A DNA stretch of 64,000 nucleotides from Delphinus delphis (taxonomy: Eukaryota; Chordata; Mammalia; Artiodactyla; Delphinidae), in contig NC_082694.2 of the NCBI RefSeq assembly GCF_949987515.2, positions 67,392,080-67,456,079 on the forward strand, in the 5' to 3' direction. The translations under genes were made by a program, and so were the position numbers. Positions within the stretch are counted from its first letter, which is position 1. Each line of letters opens with the position of its first letter. The notes beneath the pieces were generated by a model that saw only the letters and a list, made by a program, of their open reading frames with translations, was not told the origin of the DNA and did no database searches. Below are positions 38,644 to 51,660 of this stretch, piece after piece.

Positions 38644-38659
38644 CTCTCAAGGTAATTTT
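38644..38659. repeat. Target-site duplication of the 5.5-kb L1 (right copy)
   Basis: CTCTCAAGGTAATTTT, marking the 5' end of the truncated L1. Confidence 0.95.
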
Positions 38660-39634
38660 GAAGGACAGCACCAATTCAAATACTGTCTTGATGTGTACTT
38701 AGAAGTTATCTCATTACTTTATATCTCCCTCGTATAACTGGTTTTCTCCATTCTCTCCCCACTTCATCAGCTTCCCCCCTCCCCCCGCCATTCAACTGCC
38801 ACTCCTTCTGTTGGAATTAATTCTACCTTTTCTCAAAATGGAAGAAACGCAAGTTCTCTCCCTTTATTCTAATTGTCAGTCTCTTGCAGGGACATACCCT
38901 AGTTTTCCTCTTTATAATTATATATCCTAATAAATTAAGCACAATCCTCCCACACCATCCTAAGCTTTGACATGCTTACAGTGCAGAAGCAGATGCTAAG
39001 TTCAACTCATTACGAGATGGATTTGGAAACACCGTGAATCAAGCCATGCCCTACAAATCACTGCAATCGTACCGCCAAATAGAACGTACATAACTTATCA
39101 CACGTATGTAGGCTCTATTCCCCAGGACTATCACTGTAGAGGCTTTTAGCCACACAGTTTAACAAGAAGAAAATGTTCCCTCTGGAGACATTTAGATTTC
39201 TGTTCCCTTTGCATCCTTGGTCCTAATGACAAGTGGTGTGTTTCACAAAGGCATCTTTCAAATGGGATTAATTAGACTGAGAGTTATGGCTTCATGTACT
39301 TAGACCAAAAACTCCTCAGAGTCAAGATTTTTCTCCTAGTCCATTCTTGTTTCTCATTCACAGAATCCCTGTTTTATATACGCAATACTTTCTCTTTGTG
39401 TAGCATCTTCTGTGTTGAGAAGGGCATTAGAGGGACATTTTCATTACTTATTCTTACCTGAGTAGAGAAGTACTCTACTCAGTGAGTGAAAATCCAAAGT
39501 GGAGATCCAGAGATTTCTAATGAACGTTAGTTTGCAGGTCTAGTTACGCCCCTGAAAGAGTTGTGTTTGATTCCTATTTTTGTGAGTTGAATCACAGCTT
39601 CCTCATAGAGCCATGGAAGTTATAAATGATGATG

Positions 39635-39830
39635 ATTAGAGCTAGCATTTGTTGAGTCCTCACTGCATGGCAGTCACTATAACAAGTACTTAAAATACAT
39701 TATCTCATTTCATCCTTAAAACAGTCCCTTGGGGGTAGATACTATAATTAATCCCTTTTGTATAAGAGGAAACTGAGGTCTAAAGAGGTGAAATAATTTT
39801 CTCTTGCTCCTGAGGCTAGTCCGCTTCCTA
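39635..39830 (-). mobile_element. MIR, near full length
   Basis: Antisense MIR: GCTAGCATTTGTTGAGTCCT, CATGGCAGTCACTATAACAA, CATTATCTCATTTCATCCTT, GAGGAAACTGAGGTCTAAAG. Confidence 0.85.
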
Positions 39831-40174
39831 TGTACATGTGTGAAGAAATGAAAGCACAGTGCTTGGCATATAGTTGAAAACTTGGTATATAGTAGCCATT
39901 ACAATTAACAAAATATTTTGGTTTGGGGATTTTTTTAGGCCACACCTCTTACTCATTTTGAGTTAGTTTCCTTTGCTTCATCCACCCCCTGAGATCCATT
40001 GTCTTAATTCCCCACCACCAGCTCCTGCTAGAGACCTCCCCCGACCCAGCCCCACCCTGCCTGCCTTCCTTCTCTCACACCTCCAGCGGGGCAGCATCAC
40101 AAGCCCAGGGAGATTCTCCACTCTTCCTTCCAGAGAACACCATCAGGATAAGCAGAGGCTTCGAGACAGGAATG

Positions 40175-40401
40175 GGGTTTTTTTGTTTTGTTTTGTTTGT
40201 TTGTTTTTTGCGGTACACGGGCCTCTCACTGCTGTGGCCTCTCCCGTCGCGGAGCACAGGCTCCGGATGCGCAGGCTCAGCGGCCATGGCTCACGGGCCC
40301 AGCCGCTCCGCGGCATGTGGGATCTTCCCAGACCGGGGCACGAACCCGCGTCCCCTGCATCGGCAGGCGGACTCTCAACCACTGCGCCACCAGGGAAGCC
40401 C
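40175..40401 (-). mobile_element. CHR-type SINE, copy 7
   Basis: Minus-strand copy with a TTTTGTTTTGTTTGTTTG tail. Duplication CGAGACAGGAATG (40162-40174) and CGAGACAGGGATG (40402-40414), one mismatch. The body keeps its CpGs. Confidence 0.95.
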
Positions 40402-41504
40402 CGAGACAGGGATGTTTTATGTGCGTTCAAGAATAGCCAAGTAGGCTGTGTCAGAGAATCCTGAGCCGTCTCCTTGGAGAGGGTGGCTGTGGATATTAGG
40501 TCAAGTATCTTGGACTCTGGGCTGTGGGGAATAGAGAGCCATGAGCAAAGCGATGCGATGGAGGATGGGAAACTGAGATTGAAGACTGTTGGAGGCTCTT
40601 GTGAGGGACCAAACATTATCTGAGCCTCAGAGTGGAGCTCAGAAACGGAGAAGAGGAGCTGCGGGAGGCGCTGCCTACCAAATGGCACCATCAGCCTGGG
40701 ACAGGCTTGGGTCAGGCCTCCGAGAAGAGGGAGAGAGTGGCTGGGGTCTTAGCAATGCAGTGTGCAACCAGGCATTGACATATACAAATCAAACATTCAT
40801 AACTCTGGAAGGATCTGGCCTTGTTTCTTTCTCAGAAAACATCCCAGATCATTGGAGCAAGGAGTAGATTAGCAGCTCTGAGCTTTAAATCCTATTTCTA
40901 ACACTGATTTACTGTGATGTTTGGAACAACTTGTTGCTTTTGATTGCTACATTTCCACAATCAAGAGTGCAAAACAGTGAGACAGATCCGGCCTGTGAGG
41001 CTGGTTTAAGAAGTAGTTGCTCAAAACAGCAATAAATGAAGCCCTTTAGAATAACAGGATGTTCAGATCTGCTCGAGATTTTATTGGTCATATCCACAGC
41101 TCAGTTTACAAGAAAAAGGCATACATTTTTCTTAACTCTTAGTGCCTCTGAAAATGTAGCCCTGTGTTCTCAGCCCCTTCTCTTCCCAGGCACAAGGTTT
41201 GGAATTGAGGAGATACCAGGGCTGTTGCTATTTGAAGCAAAGCAGCTGGATTTCCAGCCGCCTGATTGACCTCCCACCCACACCTTCAACCTGGCTCCCA
41301 ACCCCACACCTCACTCCTGAGTGATTCTCCCGTCCACAGCACTACCATTCTTTTCTAGGCATTCAGTTCTTCAGTCTTCCTTGACTTCTCTCACTGCCCA
41401 GATTCAATGTTTTCTCAAGTTGTGTAGACTCTAGCTCTATGGGGGCAGAACCAATAGGGACTTGACAAATCTCATGGTCAGAGAATAATATGAATTACAA
41501 GTCT

Positions 41505-41615
41505 GTCTGTATTCCTCAAGGTCCAGTTCCATGTCTTATACATCTCTATACTCCCAGCTACAGACACAGTGCCTGACTCATAGAAGGTGCTCAAATAATC
41601 TTTGCTTGAAGGCAG
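41505..41615 (+). mobile_element. L2 3' fragment
   Basis: CATGTCTTATACATCTCTAT, ACACAGTGCCTGACTCATAG and AAGGTGCTCAAATAATCTTT match the L2 end. Confidence 0.75.
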
Positions 41616-42412
41616 AGGAGGAGATATGTAACTTATAATACTGCCCGAGGAAGTACAGATTTCTAAAAATAATATAAAACAGAAACAACAAACTAGAATC
41701 TCCCATACTGAAGAAGGGCTTCCAATATGAAAGTACTCATATTACATAGATTTTAAAAAACCATAGGTGCACCTGACAAGTTTCAGTGACTTGCCCAGGG
41801 TCCCACCAAGTATACAGCCCATTCTTCACCTCACTTTACCTTTTGAGACTCTGCTTCCACCACGCAGAGAAGGCTGCTACTTCACCCTCATAAAGATATT
41901 TGTGTCAGGGAGAAGGGAACCAGCAACCACCCTTTCCCTGGATCTCCTCTCCATGGGGAGGGCCGCCATCTCTGGCACCATCTGAGCCCTCCAAGCCACA
42001 GGCTAGCTCAGCAGCAGTGGGTAGAGGATGAGGCTAGTGTTGGAAATGTCTGTGTGTCCTGAGAAAGGTGGAGCAGGTGTCCCAGTCTTTCTGAGATGAG
42101 TGGGTATAGGCGCTTTCTGGCTCTGAGGGGCTGACTGTACTTCACCAGTAGTATGGAGGACATAAGAGGCTAAGCGAGATTAAAAGAGTTTGGATGGTTC
42201 TGCAAGGGATGGCAAAAAAAAGTGGCTGGGAAAGCAAGAGGCCCGGGTTCCCATCTTCCCTCTGCTACTGTCTCCCTGTGTGACCTGGCAAGTCAGATGA
42301 TGCTCCCAGGAGGTCCCTGCCCTTCCTTCTTCAGCTCTCTTCTTATGCTGGTGCCCCCAGAGATAATCTAGCCTCAGTAACTCAGAAGGGGACATCAAGC
42401 CCGAGAAGCTCG

Positions 42413-42496
42413 CTCTCATGCTCTCGCTCTCAATCTCTCTCTCTCTCTCTCTCCCTCTCCCTCCCTCTCCCTCTCCCTCTCCCTCTCCACCTCTCC
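42413..42496. repeat. CT-rich simple sequence
   Basis: Imperfect (CT)n, (CCCTCT)n pyrimidine tract of about 80 bp. The purine/pyrimidine strand asymmetry could favour triplex structure. Confidence 0.95.
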
Positions 42497-43508
42497 CTGG
42501 GGAAAGTACATTAATTCTCCTCCCTTGGGGCACTTGACACACTCGAGCCTGTGGGGCAGGTTTTTTTGTGCACAGATACCTCCCGATGGGCCAGGGCTCC
42601 AGGAAGCAAGATTTCCCTTTCACCTTTCCCCTGAAAGCCTGGGGCCCAGGGATAGCTCAATATATGGGACACAGAATGAGAGAATGAAAGAGCAAACTGG
42701 GAACTTGCTGGAGAAGGGCTTCTCCCCGCTCTGCAGCCTGGCAGTACATCCTTGTGGTGGGCCTTTCCGATAGGAGGCAAGCCAGAGCAAATGTGGGCGC
42801 CAGATCCTTAAGAGTCAGCCTCCAAAATGAGCAGAGACAGCCAGTGCCTGGAAGGCTGGGACTGGGAAGGTTGGAGCGTTCTCCATGCTTGCTCAGCCGG
42901 ACGGAAGATTCATTTTCTCCCCAATTTCACCCCAAAGCGCTCCCTCACAGAAGGCAGATTCACTGTGAAAGATCTGTGTGGCCCTTGGCAGCCCTGGAAT
43001 TGCTCTGTAATGACTTTTCCCCTCTCTGTTCTTGATGTCATTATGCCCAGAGGGGAGACCATGTCAGGAGATGGTAAATTACTCTGCAAATGGGACTGCC
43101 GGGGAAGCAGGGGGCTCCCAACTGCTGAGTGTGGCCTAGAATGTCCAGCCCACTGCTACTCTACCGTGCCGGAGCCAAAGACTCCTAGCATCAGGGCACA
43201 CGTGCCTGGCCCTGGCCGCGTTGATCCTAGCCAAGGCTGGTCCCAGGCACCCAAGGCTGGCCATCAGCCCTTCTTCTTCCACTGGTAACTGAAGTCAATT
43301 ATGCAGATAATAGGATGGATGCAGCAGGACTTTGTCATCACATACATCGTTCTAATAGAAATGCATACAGCGACCCGAGCTTTGCGACGGTCCATTTTAG
43401 AAGCCTTTTGCGGAGCAAGTCAACTGCACGGTGAGAACTGGAAGAAAGCGTGTCTCCTCAGCATATCTGCCAGCCCGATTCTAAGCAGCCAGAGCCCGGA
43501 GAGCCCCA

Positions 43509-43826
43509 GCTGCAGAGAGGGATGTGGGACGCTCCCACCTCCCAAGCCCGCTGAATGGTCAAGCTGCAGAGAGGGATGCGGGACGCTCCCACCTCCCAAG
43601 CCCGCTGAATGGTCCACAGAGTAATCCAAGACGTGCAGAAAGGGATGCGGGACACTCCCACCTCCCAAGCCTGCTGAATGGTCAAGCTGCAGAGAGGGAT
43701 GCGGGACGCTCCCACCTCCCAAGCCCGCTGAATGGTCCACAGAGTAATCCAAGACGTGCAGAAAGGGATGCGGGACACTCCCACCTCCCAAGCCCGCCGA
43801 ATGGTCCACAGAGAAATCCAAGACGT
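43509..43826. repeat. Composite minisatellite, five monomers, 123-bp higher-order period
   Basis: Each monomer carries TGCAGARAGGGATGYGGGAC followed by CACCTCCCAAGC and a GAATGGTC end. Monomer starts (TGCAGA) fall at 43512, 43565, 43634, 43688 and 43757, giving spacings of 53, 69, 54 and 69 bp. Short monomers end GAATGGTCAAGC; long ones add CCACAGAGTAATCCAAGACG. Short plus long gives a period of 123 bp; the long monomers at 43565 and 43688 are almost identical. Since 123 is a multiple of three and the units lack stops, several frames remain open on both strands (for example minus 43420-43866), but nothing indicates coding. Confidence 0.95.
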
Positions 43827-46800
43827 GGTGCCTAGCCATCAAATGCCTGTCACCCAGCCCGCCCATTCTTTCTTCTCTCTCTCCAAAGCCTTCCTATTCC
43901 CTCAGTCCACATTCAGACGCACACCTTTTTGTCAGCTATTTAAAATCAGTAAGTGAACTTAATTAGGTTTGTCAATCCCTAAGGCTGGCAAGGTGGCAAG
44001 TAAGGCATTATATCCACCGTCCATTAACAATCTGTGGCCTGAACGAGGTTGTGCGTTTCTGAGCTCTGCGTGAGCTGCCTCCGCACCTCCCATGCAGACA
44101 TCTGCCCCGTGGGTCTGGGCGGCACCTGATGCCAAGGCCGCCCCTCTACCCTGGCCCTCTGCCCCAATGGCCAGCTCACAGAAGCCCCCTGGGTCAGCTG
44201 TCAACAGGCCTCTCTGTAAAGCTAAACGAGACAGAGTCGGGGGGCTGTTCTTCATGCAAAGCCAGGCTCCAGCCAAGAGCTCTAGCCAAGTCTGTGTTAG
44301 CAACAAGCTCCAAACCCCACTGGCTGGAAAAGAGGGAAAAAGCAACGACCACCCAGGCAATCAAAAGCGTCTTCTTTGGAGAAAGAGAAAGCCCTGAGGA
44401 GGCGTGAACTGTGGAGGGGCAGGGAGTGAAATCCCCACGGCTGAGGGCCAGACGGAGGGATCTCAGCTGCCACGCTCTGAAGTGACACAGCTCAGTAAGG
44501 GAGCTGGACAAGCCCCAGAGAGCTGGCTTTTCCTTGTCGCTGACCAGGCTGCCCACAGAGAGGGAGAGGGAGGCTGTGCCGGCCCTGAGGCTCTGCTTCC
44601 TTTCCCCACACAGAGCTGAGGCTTTGGGGCAGCAGAGTAACCCGTGCACTTGTTAGAACCACCTGGCCCCTGCCATCCTGGCAGTAATGTGGCATGGACC
44701 TTGTTTTCTCTCAGACCCAGAGCAGTCCTCCTGGTATGTGCTAAGACCCAAGACCTGAAGCCGCGGCTGACTCTGGAGCGTGACTTGGTGTCTGCACTTA
44801 GATCGGAAAGACTCTGAGAGCCTTGAGGGAGTCTCACCCATCCCCAGCTAGGAGAGGGCAAGCAGAGCCAGGAACAAACTCTCCTTCACCTGAAGTTCAG
44901 GCAAAGGTACTCTGCGAGGTACCATCCAAAGTAGAGAAGGCTGGATCTGGGGGGCCCTGATCGCCACCTGGTCTCCTTGCTAGTGGTCCCACAGAAAAGA
45001 AGCTCCTAGGTTGGGTCTTCTGTTCCCTCCCTGCCCCATCATCCCCAGACCCCACTCCCCAACTGCCTCTGCTTCACCCCTGCCCCCCCCCACTTCCCAG
45101 CCTGATCCACCTGTCCCCTCCCTGCATCCTCCAGAGTCTGGAGCATTTGGGGGAGGGTTGGCAGCATGGCCTCCTGGGTGGACAGAGGCAGCATCACATG
45201 TTTACATCTGATTCGGCATCTGACTGAGTCTTCCCTGATTGTTATGAGTGTTCCTGACTCAAAATATGTGCAATTCCCAGTGTCAGTCAAACTCTTTGAG
45301 ACAGGAGCTGCCACTGCCGTTGCCTTGCGGAGCGCTTTAGAAACTCTTCTATTTAGGAACCACTCCAGCACCAGCATGCATCGTGCCATCCATGCTAAGA
45401 GGCCCAGTGGCTGGATGAGAACTTTGCAGCTCTAATCTCTCAGTAATAAGAAGGAAGGCAAGAGAGGGGCAGGGAGAGCAGAGAGGGAAGGGGAGACATG
45501 CATTTAGGGGAAGAGATCAGTTAGGGGGAAACAGGGGTTTCGGCCCTCTCCCCCATGCTCGATAGGCAGACAGGTGTAACTTACTTTCTCATGTTCCCCA
45601 GGCCCTCCTGGAAAGTACTCCCATGATGCACCTCAGCACTGAAATCGGTGCCTGGCCTGGCCCCTTGGCCTATGGAGGACAGTCTAGGAGATGATGAGTC
45701 TGAGTGGAGAATTGGAAAGGTGGACGGAGGGCCCCTTCCCCGCTGCTGTGCAGGAGCGTCGGGCAGATTTGCCTCCCTGATGTTCCACCAGGGAACGTGA
45801 TTCTTCCTAGTCACCCTCTCCAAGTAGCTCTAAGCACCTGTTTTCTTGCTGCCTGGGAGCAGTCTCTCCCTAACCCTGGCAACTGCTGTAAAGAGAATGA
45901 GACAGCAATATTAGGGCGCTTGTTTGCCCCTTGAGAATCCCAGGTCTGGCTGTGCCTGGGGGTTACACAGGCTCCAGCTAGGAGTTCATCTGTAGACCAC
46001 GTCCCCTGTGGAGATCCAGGAAAACCACACCTCTGACCTCGCCAAGACTCGTGGAGAAACCCAGTGCAGGTGTACTCCCCATCTCCGCGGCCTGGTGGAA
46101 TTCTCCCTTCCTCTGAGTTCTCAGAGCATCTTACCGCCACCCCTCACGTGGCATCCACCTCCTTCTAACTGATTCTACACCAACATAGACACCCTTTGTC
46201 TCTCCACTGGTCAGCAAGCAACTTGAATGCAGCATCTTGTCTGATTTCTTTTAGAATCCCTTGTAGGTCTGAAGTAGGACCCAATACATATACATGAGAG
46301 GTGTACGTGAAACGAAAATCCTCTCAGTGGGTGCTTGTCAAGGTCATCACGAAAGACGCCTCTCAGAGGCCTGTGCCAACAGCTGGCTGGACAAGTTGGG
46401 TGGGTTCGGCCCCTCCTGCACAGTCATCCAGCCCAGAGCAGGATCTGGGGACTCTCCACTGGGCACTCTTCTTTCCAAGCCCAGCCAACCGCCAGCCCTC
46501 TGTACTGGTCTATCCTAATGGAGGCACGTGGGCCCCATCATGGGGAATACGGCCTGAAGGCGCCAGTGCGGTTGGCGTGAGTACAGCGGGTTCAGGCCTT
46601 GCCTCTTCAGAATCAAACCAGGTTTGGGCCCCCTAATCGTGACTTTCAAATAAGAAGGATTACTTGTGATCGACCAGATTTCATAAGACAGGTAAAGGCA
46701 TAGACGGATGTACGGAGTAGCTTGGTTAAGAGTAACTGATCACAAAAACACTATTTAGATAAAAGTTTGATTTTGTTTTCAAGTCTTTCCCCCACAAGAG

Positions 46801-47159
46801 GCAGTACTTCTTCTCTGGTCCCAGCATTGAGCCCTTCTACGTGTGGATCAGAGGCCATCCGCTCACGGGCACGATGGGGGCTTTCGGCCTCTGTGGCAGT
46901 TCACGCACTGACTATAAAGCTTTGCTGCCCTCACTGCAAATCATAAGCAGACATTCTTTCTCCTCAGGTTTCTTTCCTTTGTGCCTCTCCTCCCTCTGCT
47001 AAGGCTGTTTCCTGTGTTTGCTCTGCTCTCTTTGCCCCGCCTTCTGCATGCTGTCAATCTCCCACTCCTGCCAGCGCTTCTGTGTTCTGCTCTTGCTACC
47101 CCACACTGCCAGCTCCACTGTCTGAGTTCCCTCTCCCCTTTTGTTATACCAGCATTTTT

Positions 47160-47600
47160 GAACTATAATTTGCATACCATCAATTCACCTGTTTTAAGTG
47201 TGCACATCAATGACTTTTAGCAAATGTACGGAGTTGTGCAAAGAACACCACACTCCAGTTGCAGAATGTTTTCGTCCCCCCAAAAAGAACTCTTGTGTTG
47301 GTTTACAGTCAATACTGTTCTCCTTCCCAGGAAACCGCTAATCTGCTTTCAATCTCTATAGATTTGCCTCTTCTATACGTTTCATATAAGTGGGAAAATG
47401 TAGATGAATAGTGTCGTGAGGCCTTTAATTACCATCTGGCTTCTTTAACTTAGCATAATGTTTTTGAGGTCTATCCATTTTATAGCCTATAACCATGCCC
47501 GTTCTTTTATATTGGGGAGTAGCATTCCATTGTATGGCCACCGCATGCGTGGTTTATCCAGTCACCCATTGGTGGGCATGGGTTGTCTCTCTTGATATTT
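47160..47600 (-). mobile_element. Old L1 (L1M-type) 3' region
   Basis: Antisense phrases: TGCAAAGAACACCACACTCC, ATCTCTATAGATTTGCCTCT, TTAACTTAGCATAATGTTTT and GAGGTCTATCCATTTTATAG. Similar to the element at 1-985, but a separate, more diverged copy. Confidence 0.8.
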
Positions 47601-48510
47601 TAACATCCACACCAGAGACTGTGCCTGCTTCTGTGCAATCCAAGGTCATGCTGGATTGACTTTCTGAAAGGTGGGAGAGGGTTTTTAAGTTCTCAGGAAA
47701 CTCACTTTACAGCAGGACAGGGCTGGCTATCTGAAGTCTTCCAGGAGGATGACTTCCCAGGAAACAGATGAACCAAAGGTATTTTCTATTTATCCCACTC
47801 TAAAGCCTTCCCTGGCCACAGTCCCAGGATCTGATCCTCCAAGGCTGTGAAAGAGATGGAAGGAAACAGTACGTCATGGGTTTACTGTTAACATTTATGG
47901 CCCCCTCCGTGTTGCTTACAAACACTCCCAGGGATCACACTCAAATCATTTAATATTTAACAGTCAGTCGGGCACTGCAGAGACCAACCCCAGTCAGAAC
48001 TGATACTGAGCAAGACATGGGTTCCTCGAGATCCCTCTCTGTGTGAGGAGTTAACCTTTCAGTTGCTGGATAATGAGGAATCCAGGGGGCTCCCGGGACA
48101 GAGCCGTGCTGCCTGAGGCAATCAACAAGCAGAGGACACGTGGGGGACAGAGGCGCCTTATCAGTTGGCACAGGAGCATCTCAATAGTTTAATAATGTCT
48201 TCAGCCCCGCCTGTGAGCACCAGCTGGTACGAAGCCTAGCCCTTCTGCCCACCCTGCACACCCAGAACGCACAAGAGGTCTCCTCAGAGTATCCGGGAGT
48301 CCTGATCTCAGGCCCCAAGCTCCAAATTCCATTAACCTACAGAGCAGTCCCACAGAAAGGGAAGTGCCCTGTGCTGGAGAAGCAGGGAGATGTTGACGGC
48401 TCCCCGCTCGCCGCCTCCCTGAGATTAGATGAGGCTGATAACAGCTACAGTTGCGAGCCGGGTCATCAGTGCACATTGGGATCGTGCTGGACGTTGAATC
48501 CAGGACATGA

Positions 48511-49022
<512 letters not shown>

Positions 49023-49823
49023 TGATTGGGGTGGGGAGAGGTGTTCATAGAATAAAATAGTCGACCTTTAGAAAGAACATCACCTACACCCTGGCTAATG
49101 GGCTCCAAGAGGAAGCTGTTTGGTTGTCCTGTTCCCCGGGGAAACGGAGCTTCTGAAAGTTGTGCAAAGGAGCAACTGTCCTCCATGGCTGGGAAGTACC
49201 CAGGCCCCGGCACAAACAGGGGAACCAAGCTGGTACCCTTGTCTCAACTCAGTCCTTCGAAACCACTCCCCATTTACTGAACAAAGCAAACCTTCCATCG
49301 ATTTCTTCTCCTCATAAAGAGGGCTGGGCCCAAGGCCAAGGTTATCCGTTGCTCAAAGGCAGACTAGCTCATCAGCGGTAAAACTCTCCAAAGCTTCAGG
49401 TTCACCGCATTTCCCCAGAGCTTGACTCCCTTCTGAAGCTGTTTAGTTCAGCATCCCCTGCACTGAAGGGCTTCTCGTGGGGCCCTTGCTGCTTCACACA
49501 TAGGCCTCTTCAGCCTCTGGCCCTAAACTGCGGGTGTGACTTCTCATTAAGTTTTATTTGGGGCAATATGAGGACGATAGCCCAGGAGACGGCATTTCAC
49601 GTAGCTCTGAGAGACTGCTCTGAAGAGGCAGGGGGGAGAGTCAGTGTATATGTGGTTTTGGTGAAGGGGGAGCACGTGCAGTGCAGCACACAGGACAGAA
49701 GGTTGCTGCTAGTCTCATGAAGGTTACAGCTGGCCACAAGGAGCAGACACCACCACGAAAGAGTTTAGTGCTTTCTCTAGATATAAGGAGATGCAAGGAT
49801 TGGGCTCATACAATATTCTCCTG

Positions 49824-50031
49824 TGGCTTCCCTGGTGGCACAGTGGTTGAGAGTCCGCCTGCCGATGCAGGGGACACGGGTTCGTGCCCCGGTCCGGGAG
49901 GGTCCCACATACTGCGGAGCGGCTGGGCCCGTGAGCCATGGCCGCTGAGCCTGCGCGTCCGGAGCCTGTGCTCCGCAACGGGAGAGGCCACAACAGTGAG
50001 AGGCCCGCGTACCGCAAAAAAAAAAAAAAAA
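49824..50031 (+). mobile_element. CHR-type SINE, copy 8
   Basis: Sense copy, start GGCTTCCCTGGTGGCACAG, poly(A) of about 17. Short duplication ATTCTCCTG (49815-49823) and ATTCTTCTG (50032-50040), one mismatch. Confidence 0.94.
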
Positions 50032-51127
50032 ATTCTTCTGAAAGTATCTAACTATTTGAAGGCCTGTTCTGCCAGTTTTTTTAGAGCACAGAGTGTCTCA
50101 TTCCTGATCTACCCCCTGAACTCCTTTCAGGGTGACTGGAAGGTCAGCGGTCACAGCAGCTTATGATTTGATCCTTGTAGAGGTAGATGCCAAGTGCCAA
50201 TTTGTAGTTGACAAGCTTAACCTAACTCAGAGCTTCTACCCGGGAGAGGCCCCTGGAGAGGAAGGGAGGGCTGGGGGCAGAGGGAAGGGGAAGGAAAGAA
50301 CAGTCAGTGAGCACACCTGACCCTGGGCTGGGGCGTCTCACACATCTACTCCTCTAGTCCTCACTCTGGCCCAGGGCCCGCTGCCGTTATTAGAACTGCA
50401 GGGAGGAGAGCGATGATGGGGAAGAATGTAAACATCCCGCAGCTGGTAGGAAACGGGGCCCAGACGTAGCCCTGAAGTCTGCACTCTTCAGCCAACTGAG
50501 CTACTGCGAGTATCTAATTCTCCTATCAGAGATCAGCGCTGTAGACGGAAAAGAGCTGGGAGAGTGGCCCAGACGAGAGCCCCTGCATGATCAGTAAACA
50601 GATCTGCTCCCAGCCATCCCGACAAAGGACAGAGGAGGCTGGATAATAAGATTTTCTCCCCAAAGTTCAGCACTGTCAGTTTCTGCTGGGCTTGGAACAA
50701 GGGTGGCTGGTGGCATTTCCACTCTCCTCCCGGCAGGCTTTCGAGCAACTCCTAGAAATGCAAACGCCATTTGGGTCTTCTGAAAACCTTCGCTCGCAAA
50801 GCTTCCAAATTTCTAAACGCTCCTCACGTCCCCCAAGCCAGCCCTTCCCTCTGATGAGGGCCTGACCCTCTGGGTCTGGGGATTTCCTTGCGCCCAGCCC
50901 ACGGGGCAGAGCTGAGCCGCTGTAGCATCCAGGCAGGGAATAGCCTGTCCAGGTGCTTCACGGAACATTCTCAGAAGCCTCTGAGTCACTTCACCTAATC
51001 AGATGAAGAAACTGAGAGAGAAATGGGGCGAGTATTAAGGCTGAGAAATTACGTTTGTCCGCTTTGCACATATAGTGACACTAACCATATGGTCGGGATG
51101 ATGCAATCACAGGCTGCAGAGCTCGTG

Positions 51128-51131
<4 letters not shown>

Positions 51132-51162
<31 letters not shown>

Positions 51163-51180
51163 CCCCCCCCCCGCCCCCCA
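51132..51180. repeat. (CT)n microsatellite followed by a C tract
   Basis: About 14 CT units (51132-51160) running into C12-13, G, C6-7. A pure pyrimidine strand of nearly 50 bp. Confidence 0.97.
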
Positions 51181-51534
51181 GCAGTAATGACCACTGGGGT
51201 GAGGAGGTGAATGCAGGCTCCGTCACCTTCTCTCTCTCTAAAAGCCCAGGTAAGGACAGGCAGGACCCTCCCCCGACCCCGGGCCAGATGGCTCTGCCTC
51301 GGCTTCCTAACCCATCTCTCCTCTTTCGAGCTTACGTATTGTGTAGGAGGGCAGGATGGAATCAGCTCAGTTTACATGCAAACAAGCCCAACCCACAGGT
51401 ATCCATAACTTGCAGAACCCTGGCATCAAGCCACAGTCTTGCCTTTGAGTTCGTTGGTGACAGTTGGTTTACTGTATTCTGAATACACGTCTGTGCCAAA
51501 GGTTGGTGGGGAGACAATTAAAAATGTGTGGAAA

Positions 51535-51660
51535 AGAGCACTGGACCAGGAGTCAGAACTCCCGGCTGGCCTACACTAGCAAGCTGTGGTCCTAAGACAG
51601 GTCTCACCTCTGTCCGGCCTTCCATCCCCTCATCTGATGGCTGGGGCACGTCAGCAAACC
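51535..51660 (+). mobile_element. MIR fragment
   Basis: GAGCACTGGACCAGGAGTCA, AGCAAGCTGTGGTCCTAAGA, CCCCTCATCTGATGGCTGGG follow sense MIR order, diverged. Confidence 0.55.

Noticed and set aside
43420..43866. Open frame of 148 codons with internal peptide repeats on the - strand
   Set aside because: Created by the 123-bp minisatellite, whose period keeps several frames open on both strands; there is no conserved domain, signal or splice evidence.
49681..50166. Open frame of 161 codons, and similar ones at 33540, 39973, 40143 and 58925
   Set aside because: All are readings through CHR SINEs; the same peptide motifs (for example SGHGSRAQPLR, PADAGDTGSCPG) recur at each copy, which is the mark of repeat-derived frames rather than genes.
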